DNA of 31,327 nt from Zygnema cylindricum (lineage: Eukaryota > Streptophyta > Zygnematophyceae > Zygnematales > Zygnemataceae), in assembly GCA_037447655.1 (NCBI GenBank), contig JBBHKE010001522.1:64001-95327 (forward strand), given 5' to 3'. Below, piece after piece: positions 22,323-31,327 of this stretch. The position numbers and the translations under genes are program-made. Each line of letters starts with the position of its first letter. The first letter of the stretch is position 1. The notes beneath the pieces are model-generated. The model was given only the letters and a program-made list of their open reading frames with translations. It had not been told where the DNA came from and made no database searches.

Positions 22323-25300
22323 CTGCGAAACACGAACCAAGATGTTCAAAAGCAGTTAGAACAAGGTTTCCCACATTGTTTTGAAAGTATTGAAAGGTTA
22401 AACAAGGTTCTAAATTTTCCACATTTGAACCCATCTGAACAATCTCCCCGTTGACAAAGAACGGAAGGATAAGAGGGAGGGGACAAAGAGAAACCTTACC
22501 TCCCCGGGTCCATCTCCAAGTTGGAGAGCATGACGAATTGCTCTTAACAAAAGTAACCGTTTCACAGGCTTCTGCAGAAAAACCTCCACTCCCAGTTCCG
22601 TACTCCTGTTTTTCACCACATATTCGAGAAAAAGATTTTATTTTGTACCTCAATGGGTAAAACCATCTGGTGACCAAAGCGTGTTAGAAAGGAAAAGAAA
22701 GATGACGACCTTCATAAACAAGAGATGAGCATTTCTATGAACAATAATCATGACACAAGCTAAGAAACAGTGAAGAAACCTGCAGTAAAACAAAACTACC
22801 AAATCAAAACTAGCAACAAAAATTACACCATAGCCTAAACACTATGGAAAAAGTGGGCCCACGTAACCTCCAACATTAGCCAAAGCTAATTTGTTAAAAA
22901 TATGACCCTCTTTTGACCTATGATCTTAATCAGGTAAGTTGACATAAGTGAGGTTAGCAACCAGAATGTCTACAATTTAGTACAGTTCAAAACCGAGAGA
23001 TCAAGAGGAGACACTTTTCATAAAAATACAACTGAATGGAATTCCTTTGTTCTCTTAACACAGCAACTGAATGATTACTGAGTACAGCACACTGCCTATT
23101 GCTATTAAAGCTAATCACTCGAGCAACTGTTGTATTGACCTAAAATCATAAAATTAGCCACGTCGCAAAACTAAAATTTAGTGAAGTTAAATATAAAAAA
23201 AGTGTTACCATTAACAATTCACAAACTCTAATAGTGATGGGCGGTGTACATAACTGGCTCACAGAAAAAATGTCACCAAACAATTTACCAACCCAAAGTA
23301 TGTAACTGAAAAGTAACAAGAGCCTGATACCCATTTCACGGAAAATCCCTCTAAAGATCCATTCATGCAGTAGATACGACAACTGTTTGCAACGGGGCAA
23401 GGCTTCAGTACTCACTTGCTGACATCAGACGCCAGAGATGACGTCAGCAGCAAAACAGGTAACGACCAACCAGGCTCCATTCGAAGACCGGGGGGTCCAT
23501 TAGACTTAGTCCTGACCAATGGTCGCAATTCGTCTTCCTTCTGACTTTCCATAACCCATCCTCCCCTCTTTCCTGGCGATTTTTCTTGCTCAGGTGATGG
23601 CCATGGGGGCGGAGGTGGAACAGTCAGACCCTCACTCTGTAAACTGTTTATATTATTACCTACTCTTCTTTCAGCCTCACCCCCTCCTTTTGCTTGAGCC
23701 TGTGTTTGGGCAAGCGCCTGTCCAATATTTCCCATGTCCCTAAACTTTACAGGTAACTCCAGGTCTACCTCTGACGGTGGTAAATCCACCATTTCCAGTC
23801 CTATCCCATCGTCCTGCATGACTTTGTTTTTAGTAGTTGGATTGCTGCGCGTTCGAGTGAGTAATCGAGGTCTCTGTTGTAAAAGCCTAAGTATTTCCGT
23901 ACATCCCAAACTCCCAGGGCGGTCCATGGGAAGATGCAAATCTAAAAGCATAAGCTGAAAAGGTTGACCTAAATCTGCCGCAATTTCCATTTTTGCGACC
24001 GACTCTTGTCCATTCTCAGCCTCCTCTACGTTAAGCCCCCATCTCTGCATATCCAACAAAGCCATAAACAGAAGTCATAATCCTCGTAATTGAACATTAT
24101 CCTCTTCATTCTGTCAAATAAAGGCAGAGTATTTATGAAAACGCACAAGCAACCGACTAACTAACCAACCTCAAATACTTGTCCAAATAAATTTGAGACA
24201 CAGATGTCTACATTGTCCTTGCTTTTTTGTACAATATTCTTCAGTAGGAGCACATACCCATACTTGTACTGACACCTCACTTCAAAAAAATGGCTACAAC
24301 TCCCACCGTAACCAGAAAAAATAGCCAGAAGACCTCCATTCTAAGAACTGGCACTAAGATATCATAATCATGCAATGTCCACTCCATCGGACTCAAGCTC
24401 GTTTCACTAATCATTTTCAATTCGTCAGAAATTGAACTTTTAGTCACCGACATTTACGGGATATGGACTTGCTTCTCCAATGTTTTCAAAAAAATCAGGC
24501 TTCTGAGTACCACAAGGAAAATGACTAATGTACACTCTCGGCCTTCCATAAAATAGAATAAAATATTTTTGGCCCATTGAACTAATAATGTGATGCATTT
24601 TTATATTTTTCAGACTTTAACTCACACCGATTCATTCAGAAGGTTACCTCGAGAAGGTTGCGAAGAATGGAGCGACTAGTTGCACTCGCGTCGACCACGA
24701 GAGTTCTCACATTTCGAAGAGAAATCATAGCAGAAGGCATCATTATCCCTTTTGGTGAAGGTTGACCAGGTGGTAGTAAAAGACGAGCCGTGAAAGAGAA
24801 AGTCGATCCAACTCCCTCATCAGAATCGACCCACATTCGTCCTCCCATCGCATTTGCCAATTTGGAGGATATAACCAAACCAAGACCTGTGCCTCCATAT
24901 ACACTGAACCGTCTCGACACAAAGTTGCCAAATTTTCAGCGTAAGAAACCAGACGAAGGTTTGGGCAAAAAGTCGTAGTCCACAGAGACGAATACAGTAA
25001 AGCGTTTTATACACAGCTGGATGAGCTTTCAAGTAAAAAATTCACCAAAAAAATTATAGTTTTGAGACTAAGACCTTACTAGAAAGAAGCTAAAGAGCAA
25101 GTAAAAAACTGCAGTTGTAATAAGGACCCCAAAAGAAACACCAGTTGAGGCAGCTTGCAAGAAATGCTTGTTGGCAGTTAAACAGAGGAAGGACCATAAC
25201 AACAATGTCTAAAGAAAGGCAATTTACGATGTAATTCCGACAACAACAATAACAAAAAACATAGCAACATAACACTAGTGTGGCAGTTTGCCACAAAGGA

Positions 25301-28300
25301 AAACGCTAAGGATGAGTCTCATTTCAAGGTGTATATAACAACAGCCAGTGTCTTTGCCAAGAAGTATTTCTAAAGAAGAATCAAAAGTAAAACCAGCACA
25401 TCTGGTTTGGTCCCAGATCCTCAACCCTTAATGCTGATTTCAAAAACTTAAAACTCTAACAAGCTTAATATGTTAAAGCTAGACAATGATGACAGTGACT
25501 GTACACAAAAAAAGTGAATGATAATAGTCACATTAAACAAAAAAGTGAATCACGACAATCAAACAAAAAGTGAATAATGACAGTCACATCGGCCTCAAAA
25601 ATTGGGACATACCGAGTTGTCGACGCTTCTACTTGAGAAAACGCCTGAAAAAGGAGCGACTGTTTGCTCTTTGGGATCCCAATACCTGCAAAACCCCATA
25701 CATTTCTGCACTGATTTCAAACATTCCTACATCAATTCAATCAGCAAAAAATTATACAGGACATCTATAAACATTCAAAAACATGACACAAGAATCCAGC
25801 GACTCTAAAACTTAAAGCAAGATTATATCCCAAACGAAAAAAAAATAAAAAAAAATTATGAATCCAATCCCTTTCACTTTCGAAAAACACAGAACATGAA
25901 CAAGGAAGCCTCCATTTTCATAAACATGCCAGGGTCATAATGGAATGTCCACTTTTATGCAGAAAATATTTAGGGCACCTGTGTCAGTCACACAAAAGAG
26001 GAGCTCCAAAATTCCACTTTCAACCATTCCTCTAGCAGTTGCCGACAACACCACCTGACCCTTTTCTGTAAACTTGATGCTATTCCCTGCCAAAAAAAAA
26101 GAGTGCAATAAACTCATTACCGTCAGAATATAGGAGCCTTCTCAACAGGAGAACAAGGAAAATGAATATACAAGATATACACGTTTTCTTGAAAGCTGGA
26201 TGTTCCACGAATACAATGCGGGAAACTCATACATCTCGCATATTGCGAACCGCTAATTAGCCCACCAGGATGCAACAAATTTCCAATTCAGAAAATCAAA
26301 CAAACATGCCAACAGTTGTTGTCAGGAATTCTCACCAATCAAGTTGATAAAAATCTGAAACAGACGCCCGGGGTCTCCCACAAGAACTTCTGGAATAGCA
26401 TCAGAAGTTCGACAGACTAATTCTATTCCCTTCTTGTGAGCACGAGCCGCTAAAACGGAAATAGCGTGTTCCATCTGTAGTTAAAAAAACAGGAAAACAT
26501 AACCATCATATTAGTTTTTTCCACAAAAAGGAAAACAACAAACTCGAAAAAAAATTTATGAAAACAAAAGCAGGCAAAACCGAAAGTGCTTTATTGTTTT
26601 CGTAAGAAAATAGTTGACCTACAACTGAAACAAATCTTATAGAGCATTTGACTACTTAATTGTTTGCAGCCGTTTTTATCAGGTTTAATGTGAAGAAAAT
26701 GCTAAAAATACCCAATATAGAACAAAAATGAACCCAGGCTAGTTGAGAGCTTTATTAAAAATGACAAGGCAAAAACATCTTTCTGGGACCTGCCTATCCA
26801 TGATAATAACTGAAACCACTGAAAGTCCTTAGAAAATGACAAGGAACTGCTTCTTGACACTAAAAGTGCCAGTTAAAAGGTGATTAAATAGGGAAAAGTA
26901 AAGGACATCAGGAGCTGTTCCTACCTGGTCATGTAAAGAAAATTCAATGCTCTCCATGTCCAGTTTCCCTGCCTCAATTTTACTGAAATCGAGGATGTCA
27001 GTGATGAGTCGTAAAAGATGCTTTGCTGAAAATAAAGACTGCATATAACATATCAACAACAAGAGTTTTAATAAATGAATAATGTGCACAGAGAAAAAAA
27101 TTAGGAGCAAAAAATTGTAAGCAAAAGCCCTTCCCCTTCTTCCCATCAAAGCTCACAGTCAACTTATCTTGAAAAAATCACCACCAGATAACTTTATGAT
27201 CCTTTCGAGACAAAATAACTAAAGTTGCAAAATACTAAAAGCACCGGATTATATAATATTGTTTGAGACTAAATATAGATACAAACGGGTTCGAGATAAC
27301 CTTGCTCTTCAGGAGTGGTAGCCCTTTTGAGACAGAGTTGTTCTTATCTCGTGAACACTTTTAACATTACAATGCTTTGAGAGTTATCTCATGACTCTAT
27401 AACATAATAATGCTTTGAGACTAAATAACTAACTTTAATTGATACATACCAGTTCGAGATATTCCTGTTGCTCAGGAGTGGTAGCGGTGTCGAGACAGAG
27501 TTCGGTGCAATTGATTACTCCGTTCAGTGGTGTTCTAATCTCATGGCTCATATTTGCCAGCCATTCTGACTTCATACGATCTGCTGCAACCGCTGCATTT
27601 CTAGCCACTTCAAGATCTGCTTCAATTTTCTTTCGTTCCTGAACCTCTGACGCTAAAACCTCATTGGCGCGACCAAGTTCACGTGTACGCTCAAGCACCT
27701 GAGCAAGGTTTTTTTAGGGCATTTTTTAGGGATTTTCCAAATTTTTTAGGGTTTTTTAGGTGACTGGCTGCACACTTGAACAACATGCAGATCCAGTGAA
27801 TTTTATATTCAACTTTTTCCAAAATTAATTTTTAATGGACCTGCTTGTGTTCTATACATTACATGTTGTTACTGATCAAGAAAAACTTCCTTTAAATGGG
27901 AAAGACGCACAGCTTCAAGAAATCAATCAGCTGCAGATAAAAACCACTGGATTGTCTGAGACCCCGTATAAGTGTATAATTAAGTAAAAGAAGGTCCAAT
28001 AATTTTTTGGTGGTTTAAAAGTTTAAAGACATAACATACGACCAATTAAGATAGAACCTCCTGAACAAAAAAAAAATGATTTTCAAGATGAACTGAAAAG
28101 AGTTGTAATTATGTTCAATGCCATCGAACCGTAGTAGCTTAAAGCGCGATCCGAGCTAACAAAATAAAATGGTAGTTAGAAAAAATGTATTTACCTTTGC
28201 TTCCAATGTGATGTAAGCCACAGAAAGCTGGTCGGCCATGGAATTAAACGTGTGTCTTAATGAGTCTATTTCATCCTCCCAAAGACGATGTCTTCGGTTT

Positions 28301-31300
28301 CCACGGGCATCCATGTCTCCTCTTGCAAGAGCTCCGGCAATTTTACCAAGTTCAACAATTGGACCAGTAAATATCTGCAAAATACAAAATCCCATCCAAT
28401 TTACAACTCATATAGATATTACAGAACTTTATCAAAGTTTTGCCTTGTTCATAAAATTTGTACCGTGTTTTTAGTAATTGTACGTATGACTCACCCTAAA
28501 ACTGTAATTCCCCCTCAACATGAGGGAATAAACTTCTCTTCTGTGATTACTCTATCACATCTTCTCAACAATTTGGATATCCATAAACTGATTGTACATT
28601 AGAAGGAGCATGGGACTTTAAAACCACCAAGCCATCCATCTTTGACGCATTATCTCACTCATATAAAGCTTATTCCTTTGAAATTGGTCCAACATTTCAA
28701 AATTTCCTCGAATCACAAGGAACCGGACAGAAACATCCTCCAATCAGTCTGTTCCTCGACTAAAACATCTAAATAGAAAGTAAAAGGGAAAAGAAAATCT
28801 TACATGAGCAAGAGCCCATGAGGCCAGTAGACCAACAAGAAGAACACAAACTATGGCGATAATGATGACGGTTTGAAGGTCATTGACTGGTCGATAAGCT
28901 TCGGCCACATCTTCTTGCGCTGACAAGCCTATAATAATAAAAAAAATTAAAGAACCACCTTTATAATATTCCATAAGGTTCTGGTCTGTCCTAAGAGCAA
29001 TCTCATTCGATAAGTTCAAACATCCGAACACTTAGCCACCTCTCATCAACTAATCATTAGTTTAATAGTAATAAGTCATAAAGTGTTCATCATTGTCATT
29101 TGAAACGGGTATCATTCAGCAACGACAGAACGTAGAAACTTGCCAGTGCCCAGATGCAAGATTCAGCCTTAACTACGCGACCATGGAAAGAAAAAAGAGA
29201 AAAGGGGGGGGGAAAGTAGTCTGGACCCACCCCAATTCCGATAACCGACAGGAATAAATGCAGCTGCAACCTGAATTCCCCGAAAATCTTTAGTGACAGC
29301 AAAACCTGTTTCATTTCTTACAGCCCTAGCCACTGCTCCTCCCACCTCCAGGGTTGACCCTGTTGTAGCATTTGTGTCTAAACGCGGTTGTAAAAGGAAT
29401 TGATAAACGTCTGTATCTTGAACCCGGTAACCCATGACAATTTCACCGGAAGAGTCCAATCCTGGACACCTCCACGCAAGGACAATTTAATTAGCTATTC
29501 CCTTCAGAAACACACTCATCTCACAACACTGTGTATCACTTTTAGCACGAATGTTTCTTTCACCATTTAGATCAGCTTTTCTCTGTGCATAATTGTCAGA
29601 TTTCCATTTGAAGATCGCCAAATCAAAAGGTAAGAATTTTACCTTTCCATCCCAACTGTCGAATTAATAATAATCGGACAAATGTCCACATAAAAAGATG
29701 AGTTTAAAGGCCGAAAAAACATTAACGCTAATAGTGATACACGATGCAGTGCAAATTACCACAGCAGGACAAAAGATTTCCTTTTGGAAAATCACCTCTT
29801 AACGAAAGACACACACTTAAGTAGAAACAATCCTAGATGCTTTTCCTGTCTGCAAAGAACAAATACAAGGCATCTACAACTAATCTGGAATCACATAGTG
29901 ACCAACTCATAAAAATTAGGAAAACCCATTCAAATTTTTTGGTTTGGATATAGCACGAAATGCATATGCATGGAATGGTAAAATGCTCAATGTGTATGCC
30001 TCCTACCAACTGACCAGCAACCAAGTTTGTAAAAACAAAAGTGAAAACCGATGTTTAACAGCATTGATTCACATCCTCACTAGTACAGTGCATTTATAAG
30101 CAATCTGTACTTTAAACTCAAAGAAATAAATTTAAGAAAATAACAAAAAGAAACCTCTCAGTGCTGCATATCCTTTCCTTTCCAGTATGACCTCATTGAT
30201 GCTCACCCAGATTAGATTGAAGCACTTGCTGGAAAAACGTCGCATTTATGACAGCCAATACATGACCAACTTTGCTACCCTACATATCCGCCACACAAAG
30301 TTAAAAACCATCATTAGTTCATTCACTTAAAAAACCCTAAAAAACCCATTCTACTTGATAGCTACTTTCTATGAACTGGAAACTCACCGCATGGAAACTA
30401 CAGACGTGACCCCCTCCGCCAGAAAAGAATTAAAATCATTATCAGCTTATCCACCTGCCCCTTCTACTTAATAGCTTCTTTCTATAAACTAGAAACTAAC
30501 CGCGTGAATAATATTCGAATCGGACTAAACAATGTGTCAGAGAACCAAACGAAGCCGTACTAGGCTGAAAACAAGGAAAGAAAAGACAGAAAGGGTATAT
30601 AGAAGACAAGAAAATAAAAGTGGACATGACAATAACCCAGAGAAATTCAACCAGGAGGTAGCCAATGAAACCTAACTAAAGCTTTATGTGAATAAAGCTT
30701 GGTGCTCACATTGAATACAACAGGACTTGTGATGTCCACCTCCACACCCATAGTGGATGTTTGATATGGTTCACTGAAAACAGTGCGATTAGCAGAAAGC
30801 ACATCTTTGAGGTTATTGTTTAAGTTTGGTGGTAAAATCGTTGAGTCTGTGCTGAAAAGGACGCCACCCTGTCACCAAACAGTAAAAAAAACCACGAGTA
30901 TAAGGGGAAAAACTATATAGAACTATGTCAATTATCGCAGCCTTACGCCAAACTGGATCGTGGTTTCCTCTCAAAAGCAGAACTTGAAAGTTCGTCAACA
31001 AAGGAGTGTCTTTGACCTTCTCCAAAGACTAAAAATTGAAACAATTTTAGGGTAGTTACAAAAAGACGTGATTACCACCGTTACTGCCAATAACTACAGG
31101 ATTGTACAGACAAAATGCGCAAATTGTACATTTTTCTGTACAAATACTGCGATTACAGACCAGGGACACCCGTAGTCCTGTATGCCATGGTAACTACATA
31201 AATTGCCCTGTTAACTACATAAAGCAGCCATGAATTCAACATAGAGCAAATACAAAACTTTCTAGATAAAGATGCTCGCGGACAACTCACATTCATATCT

Positions 31301-31327
31301 ACTGCCCAGGCATTTTGGAACTCTGGC
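20254..31327 (-). CDS. Hybrid sensor histidine kinase, Cache-HAMP-HisKA-HATPase-REC-REC (5' end beyond window)
   Basis: Twenty exons on the minus strand: 31327-31291, 31028-30954, 30868-30710, 30564-30501, 30413-30388, 30279-30207, 29461-29231, 28928-28804, 28374-28195, 27698-27450, 27038-26925, 26474-26336, 26086-25979, 25685-25613, 24903-24648, 24044-23416, 22605-22500, 22322-22122, 21490-21401 and 20421-20254. Phases agree at all junctions if the weak donor at 30953 is used. The product is over 1,030 residues: extracytoplasmic Cache-like sensor, transmembrane helix, HAMP, HisKA with [12 protein letters not shown], HATPase_c with N, G1, F and G2 boxes, then two receivers. As in hybrid kinases generally, ATP would phosphorylate the His, which passes the phosphate to the receiver Asp and on to a phosphotransfer protein. 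The ligand is unknown. The N-terminus and first membrane helix should lie just right of the window. Confidence 0.9.
20734..20945. mobile_element. MITE-like element in the last intron of the kinase
   Basis: Left end CACCGCAAATCACTATAAGC(GTTTAA) matches the reverse complement of the right end (TTAAACGTTAATAGCGATTC then ACAG). The final bases of the right terminus and the TA flanks have decayed. Confidence 0.6.
21560..21700. repeat. Intronic tandem duplication (~78 bp)
   Basis: GTTATGCCAAGTCATACAAA from about 21566 recurs as GTTATGTCAACTCATACAAA about 78 bp on, with both units continuing ACCTTA...CTACAACA. It lies in the intron between the two 3' receiver exons, upstream of exon 21490-21401. 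Confidence 0.6.
21930..22010. repeat. CATGAC/CATTAC hexamer microsatellite
   Basis: Run of CATGATCATGAC, CATGGC, CATTGC, CATTAC, CATTAA and ACTATT hexamers on the plus strand, inside the intron 3' of the first REC2 exon. Confidence 0.85.
22036..22147 (-). repeat. Direct duplication of the REC2 first-exon 3' end and donor
   Basis: 38 bp at 22110-22147 (GAAGCAACTCACATCCATGA continuing GAATGAGGTCAAAGCTCT) recur at 22036-22073 with two changes. On the minus strand this is the end of exon 22322-22122 plus its donor: the authentic site reads GAT|GTGAGT and the copy reads GAT|GTGGGT, still a usable GT. Use of the copy would extend the exon by 74 nt and shift the frame. Confidence 0.8.
22500..24730 (-). 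CDS. First receiver domain (REC1), with a very long insertion
   Basis: REC1 starts at [20 protein letters not shown] in the 3' part of exon 24903-24648, continues through exon 24044-23416, and ends in exon 22605-22500 with [15 protein letters not shown]. Phosphoacceptor loop: [13 protein letters not shown]. The Thr strand PVLLLTSS and Lys QKPVK are present. Between LPMD and PVLLLTS lie roughly 135 residues of polar, low-complexity sequence (polyproline run PPPPPWPSP, Arg-rich LLTRTRSN) where a normal receiver has about 25. The usual acidic pair is D-A rather than D-D, which could weaken Mg2+ binding. It may be a degenerate or structurally modified receiver. Confidence 0.8.
23090..23245. mobile_element. 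156-bp MITE-like element in the intron between the REC1 exons
   Basis: Left end CACTGCCTATTGCTATTAAAG and right end CTCTAATAGTGATGGGCGGTG (reverse complement CACCGCCCATCACTATTAGAG) are diverged inverted repeats. TA follows the right end. No coding capacity. Confidence 0.65.
24648..26474 (-). CDS. HATPase_c exons of the kinase
   Basis: Exons 26474-26336, 26086-25979, 25685-25613 and 24903-24648. ATP-binding boxes in order: N box [15 protein letters not shown] (split at the G), G1 VTDTGIGIP (split at the G), F box [13 protein letters not shown]2 [20 protein letters not shown], then [12 protein letters not shown]. All residues expected for an active ATPase are present. Exon 24903 may use either of two acceptors nine bases apart. 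The one giving STTR-VYGGTG matches the usual family length. Confidence 0.9.
25487..25590. repeat. Minisatellite of ~30-bp AAAAAGTGAAT units
   Basis: Three to four imperfect units of the form AAAAAGTGAAT-x-ATGA-CAGTCACAT lie just 3' (in the minus-strand sense) of exon 25685-25613, within about 25 bp of its donor. Confidence 0.65.
26925..27698 (-). CDS. HisKA dimerisation/phosphoacceptor exons of the kinase
   Basis: Exon 27698-27450 opens with a coiled-coil-like run ([20 protein letters not shown]) and contains the H-box [19 protein letters not shown], with His as the phosphoacceptor. Exon 27038-26925 carries the second HisKA helix, [20 protein letters not shown]. Junctions are phase 0, and joining gives [16 protein letters not shown] as expected for the family. 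A decayed duplicate of the first exon's 3' end lies at 27289-27350. Confidence 0.9.
27271..27520 (-). repeat. Decayed duplicate of the HisKA exon 3' end
   Basis: The exon end at 27452-27515 (GTTCGAGATA ... CAGGAGTGGTAGC ... GAGACAGAGTT) recurs at 27289-27345, offset about 163 bp. The flanking TTGAGACTAAATA is duplicated too (27271 and 27416). The copy lies in the downstream intron, carries indels that break the frame, and its donor has drifted to GTTTGT. Confidence 0.75.
28195..28928 (-). CDS. Transmembrane helix and HAMP exons of the kinase
   Basis: Exon 28928-28804 encodes [19 protein letters not shown] followed by the hydrophobic helix [20 protein letters not shown]. Exon 28374-28195 (60 codons) begins [20 protein letters not shown] and continues to [19 protein letters not shown]. 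This is a typical HAMP linker: Pro in helix 1, DEI before helix 2. It transmits sensor state across the membrane to the kinase core. Both exons join in phase 0. Confidence 0.85.
29231..31327 (-). CDS. Sensor exons of the kinase: Cache-like extracytoplasmic domain
   Basis: Seven exons (31327-31291 to 29461-29231) encode a mostly soluble domain. Recognisable pieces are [12 protein letters not shown] at the edge, [30 protein letters not shown], and a membrane-proximal part [17 protein letters not shown] ... [20 protein letters not shown] then YRNWG. The pattern of Gly-rich return strands leading into [13 protein letters not shown] before a helix is characteristic of Cache sensors (extracellular small-molecule sensing). 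The assignment is by pattern only. Exon 30413-30388 is only 26 nt. Confidence 0.65.
29527..29751. mobile_element. 225-bp MITE-like element in a sensor-domain intron
   Basis: Left end CACTGTGTATCACTTTTAGC and right end GCTAATAGTGATACACGATG then CAGTG are inverted repeats with a small internal gap. It lies in the intron between exons 30279-30207 and 29461-29231. Flanking TA is not retained. Confidence 0.65.
30287..30515 (-). repeat. Tandem duplication spanning a whole intron and both splice junctions in the sensor region
   Basis: TCCGCCA...AGTTAAAAACCATCATTAG from 30287 recurs as TCCGCCA...AATTAAAATCATTATCAG from 30415. TTCTACTT(G/A)ATAGCT(A/T)CTTTC then CTCACCGCATG/CTAACCGCGTG likewise recur (about 30345 and 30462). 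Each copy therefore contains an acceptor end, intron body and donor end. The result is the 26-nt exon 30413-30388. Confidence 0.7.

Overview
The window is nuclear DNA from an intron-rich eukaryote of the green-plant lineage, most likely a streptophyte alga or early-diverging land plant. The evidence is a C2H2 zinc finger with the plant-type QALGGH core, a homeodomain half that most resembles plant ZF-HD homeodomains, a hybrid sensor histidine kinase split into at least 20 small exons with GT-AG junctions, AT-rich spacers, and a family of short inverted-repeat elements lying mostly in introns. I cannot name the species.

Layout. (1) 1-5195, minus strand: a very large regulatory-type protein that runs off the left edge. 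It has an acidic exon (5195-4818), a 524-codon low-complexity exon (4387-2816), an exon completing a homeodomain-like fold (2323-2183), and a terminal exon open from about 1817 to base 1. (2) 5196-14270: intergenic. It holds a GC-richer island with competing ORFs (6720-7800), a degenerate GAGTGG minisatellite (9050-10250), AT-rich DNA, and two inverted-repeat elements. (3) 14400-18548, plus strand: a five-exon gene for a single-finger QALGGH C2H2 protein. An 86-bp tandem duplication carrying a G-box lies just upstream. (4) 18549-20253: tail-to-tail spacer. (5) 20254-31327, minus strand: a hybrid histidine kinase whose N-terminus lies beyond the right edge. Order: Cache-like sensor, membrane helix, HAMP, HisKA, HATPase_c, a first receiver with a very large insertion, and a second canonical receiver.

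The kinase is a complete phosphorelay input (sensor, His, ATPase, Asp receivers). The other two genes look like nuclear regulators. Nothing in the sequence shows that the three act together.

Two patterns stand out. First, several exon-intron boundaries are tandemly duplicated, in all three genes. In the cases seen this gives an alternative in-frame acceptor, spare donors, decayed donor copies, and apparently a new 26-nt microexon. Second, one inverted-repeat element family (ends CACYG...) recurs at least six times, four of them in introns. All exon models come from reading splice sites and codon phase by eye. One junction in the kinase (30954/30868) does not fit cleanly.
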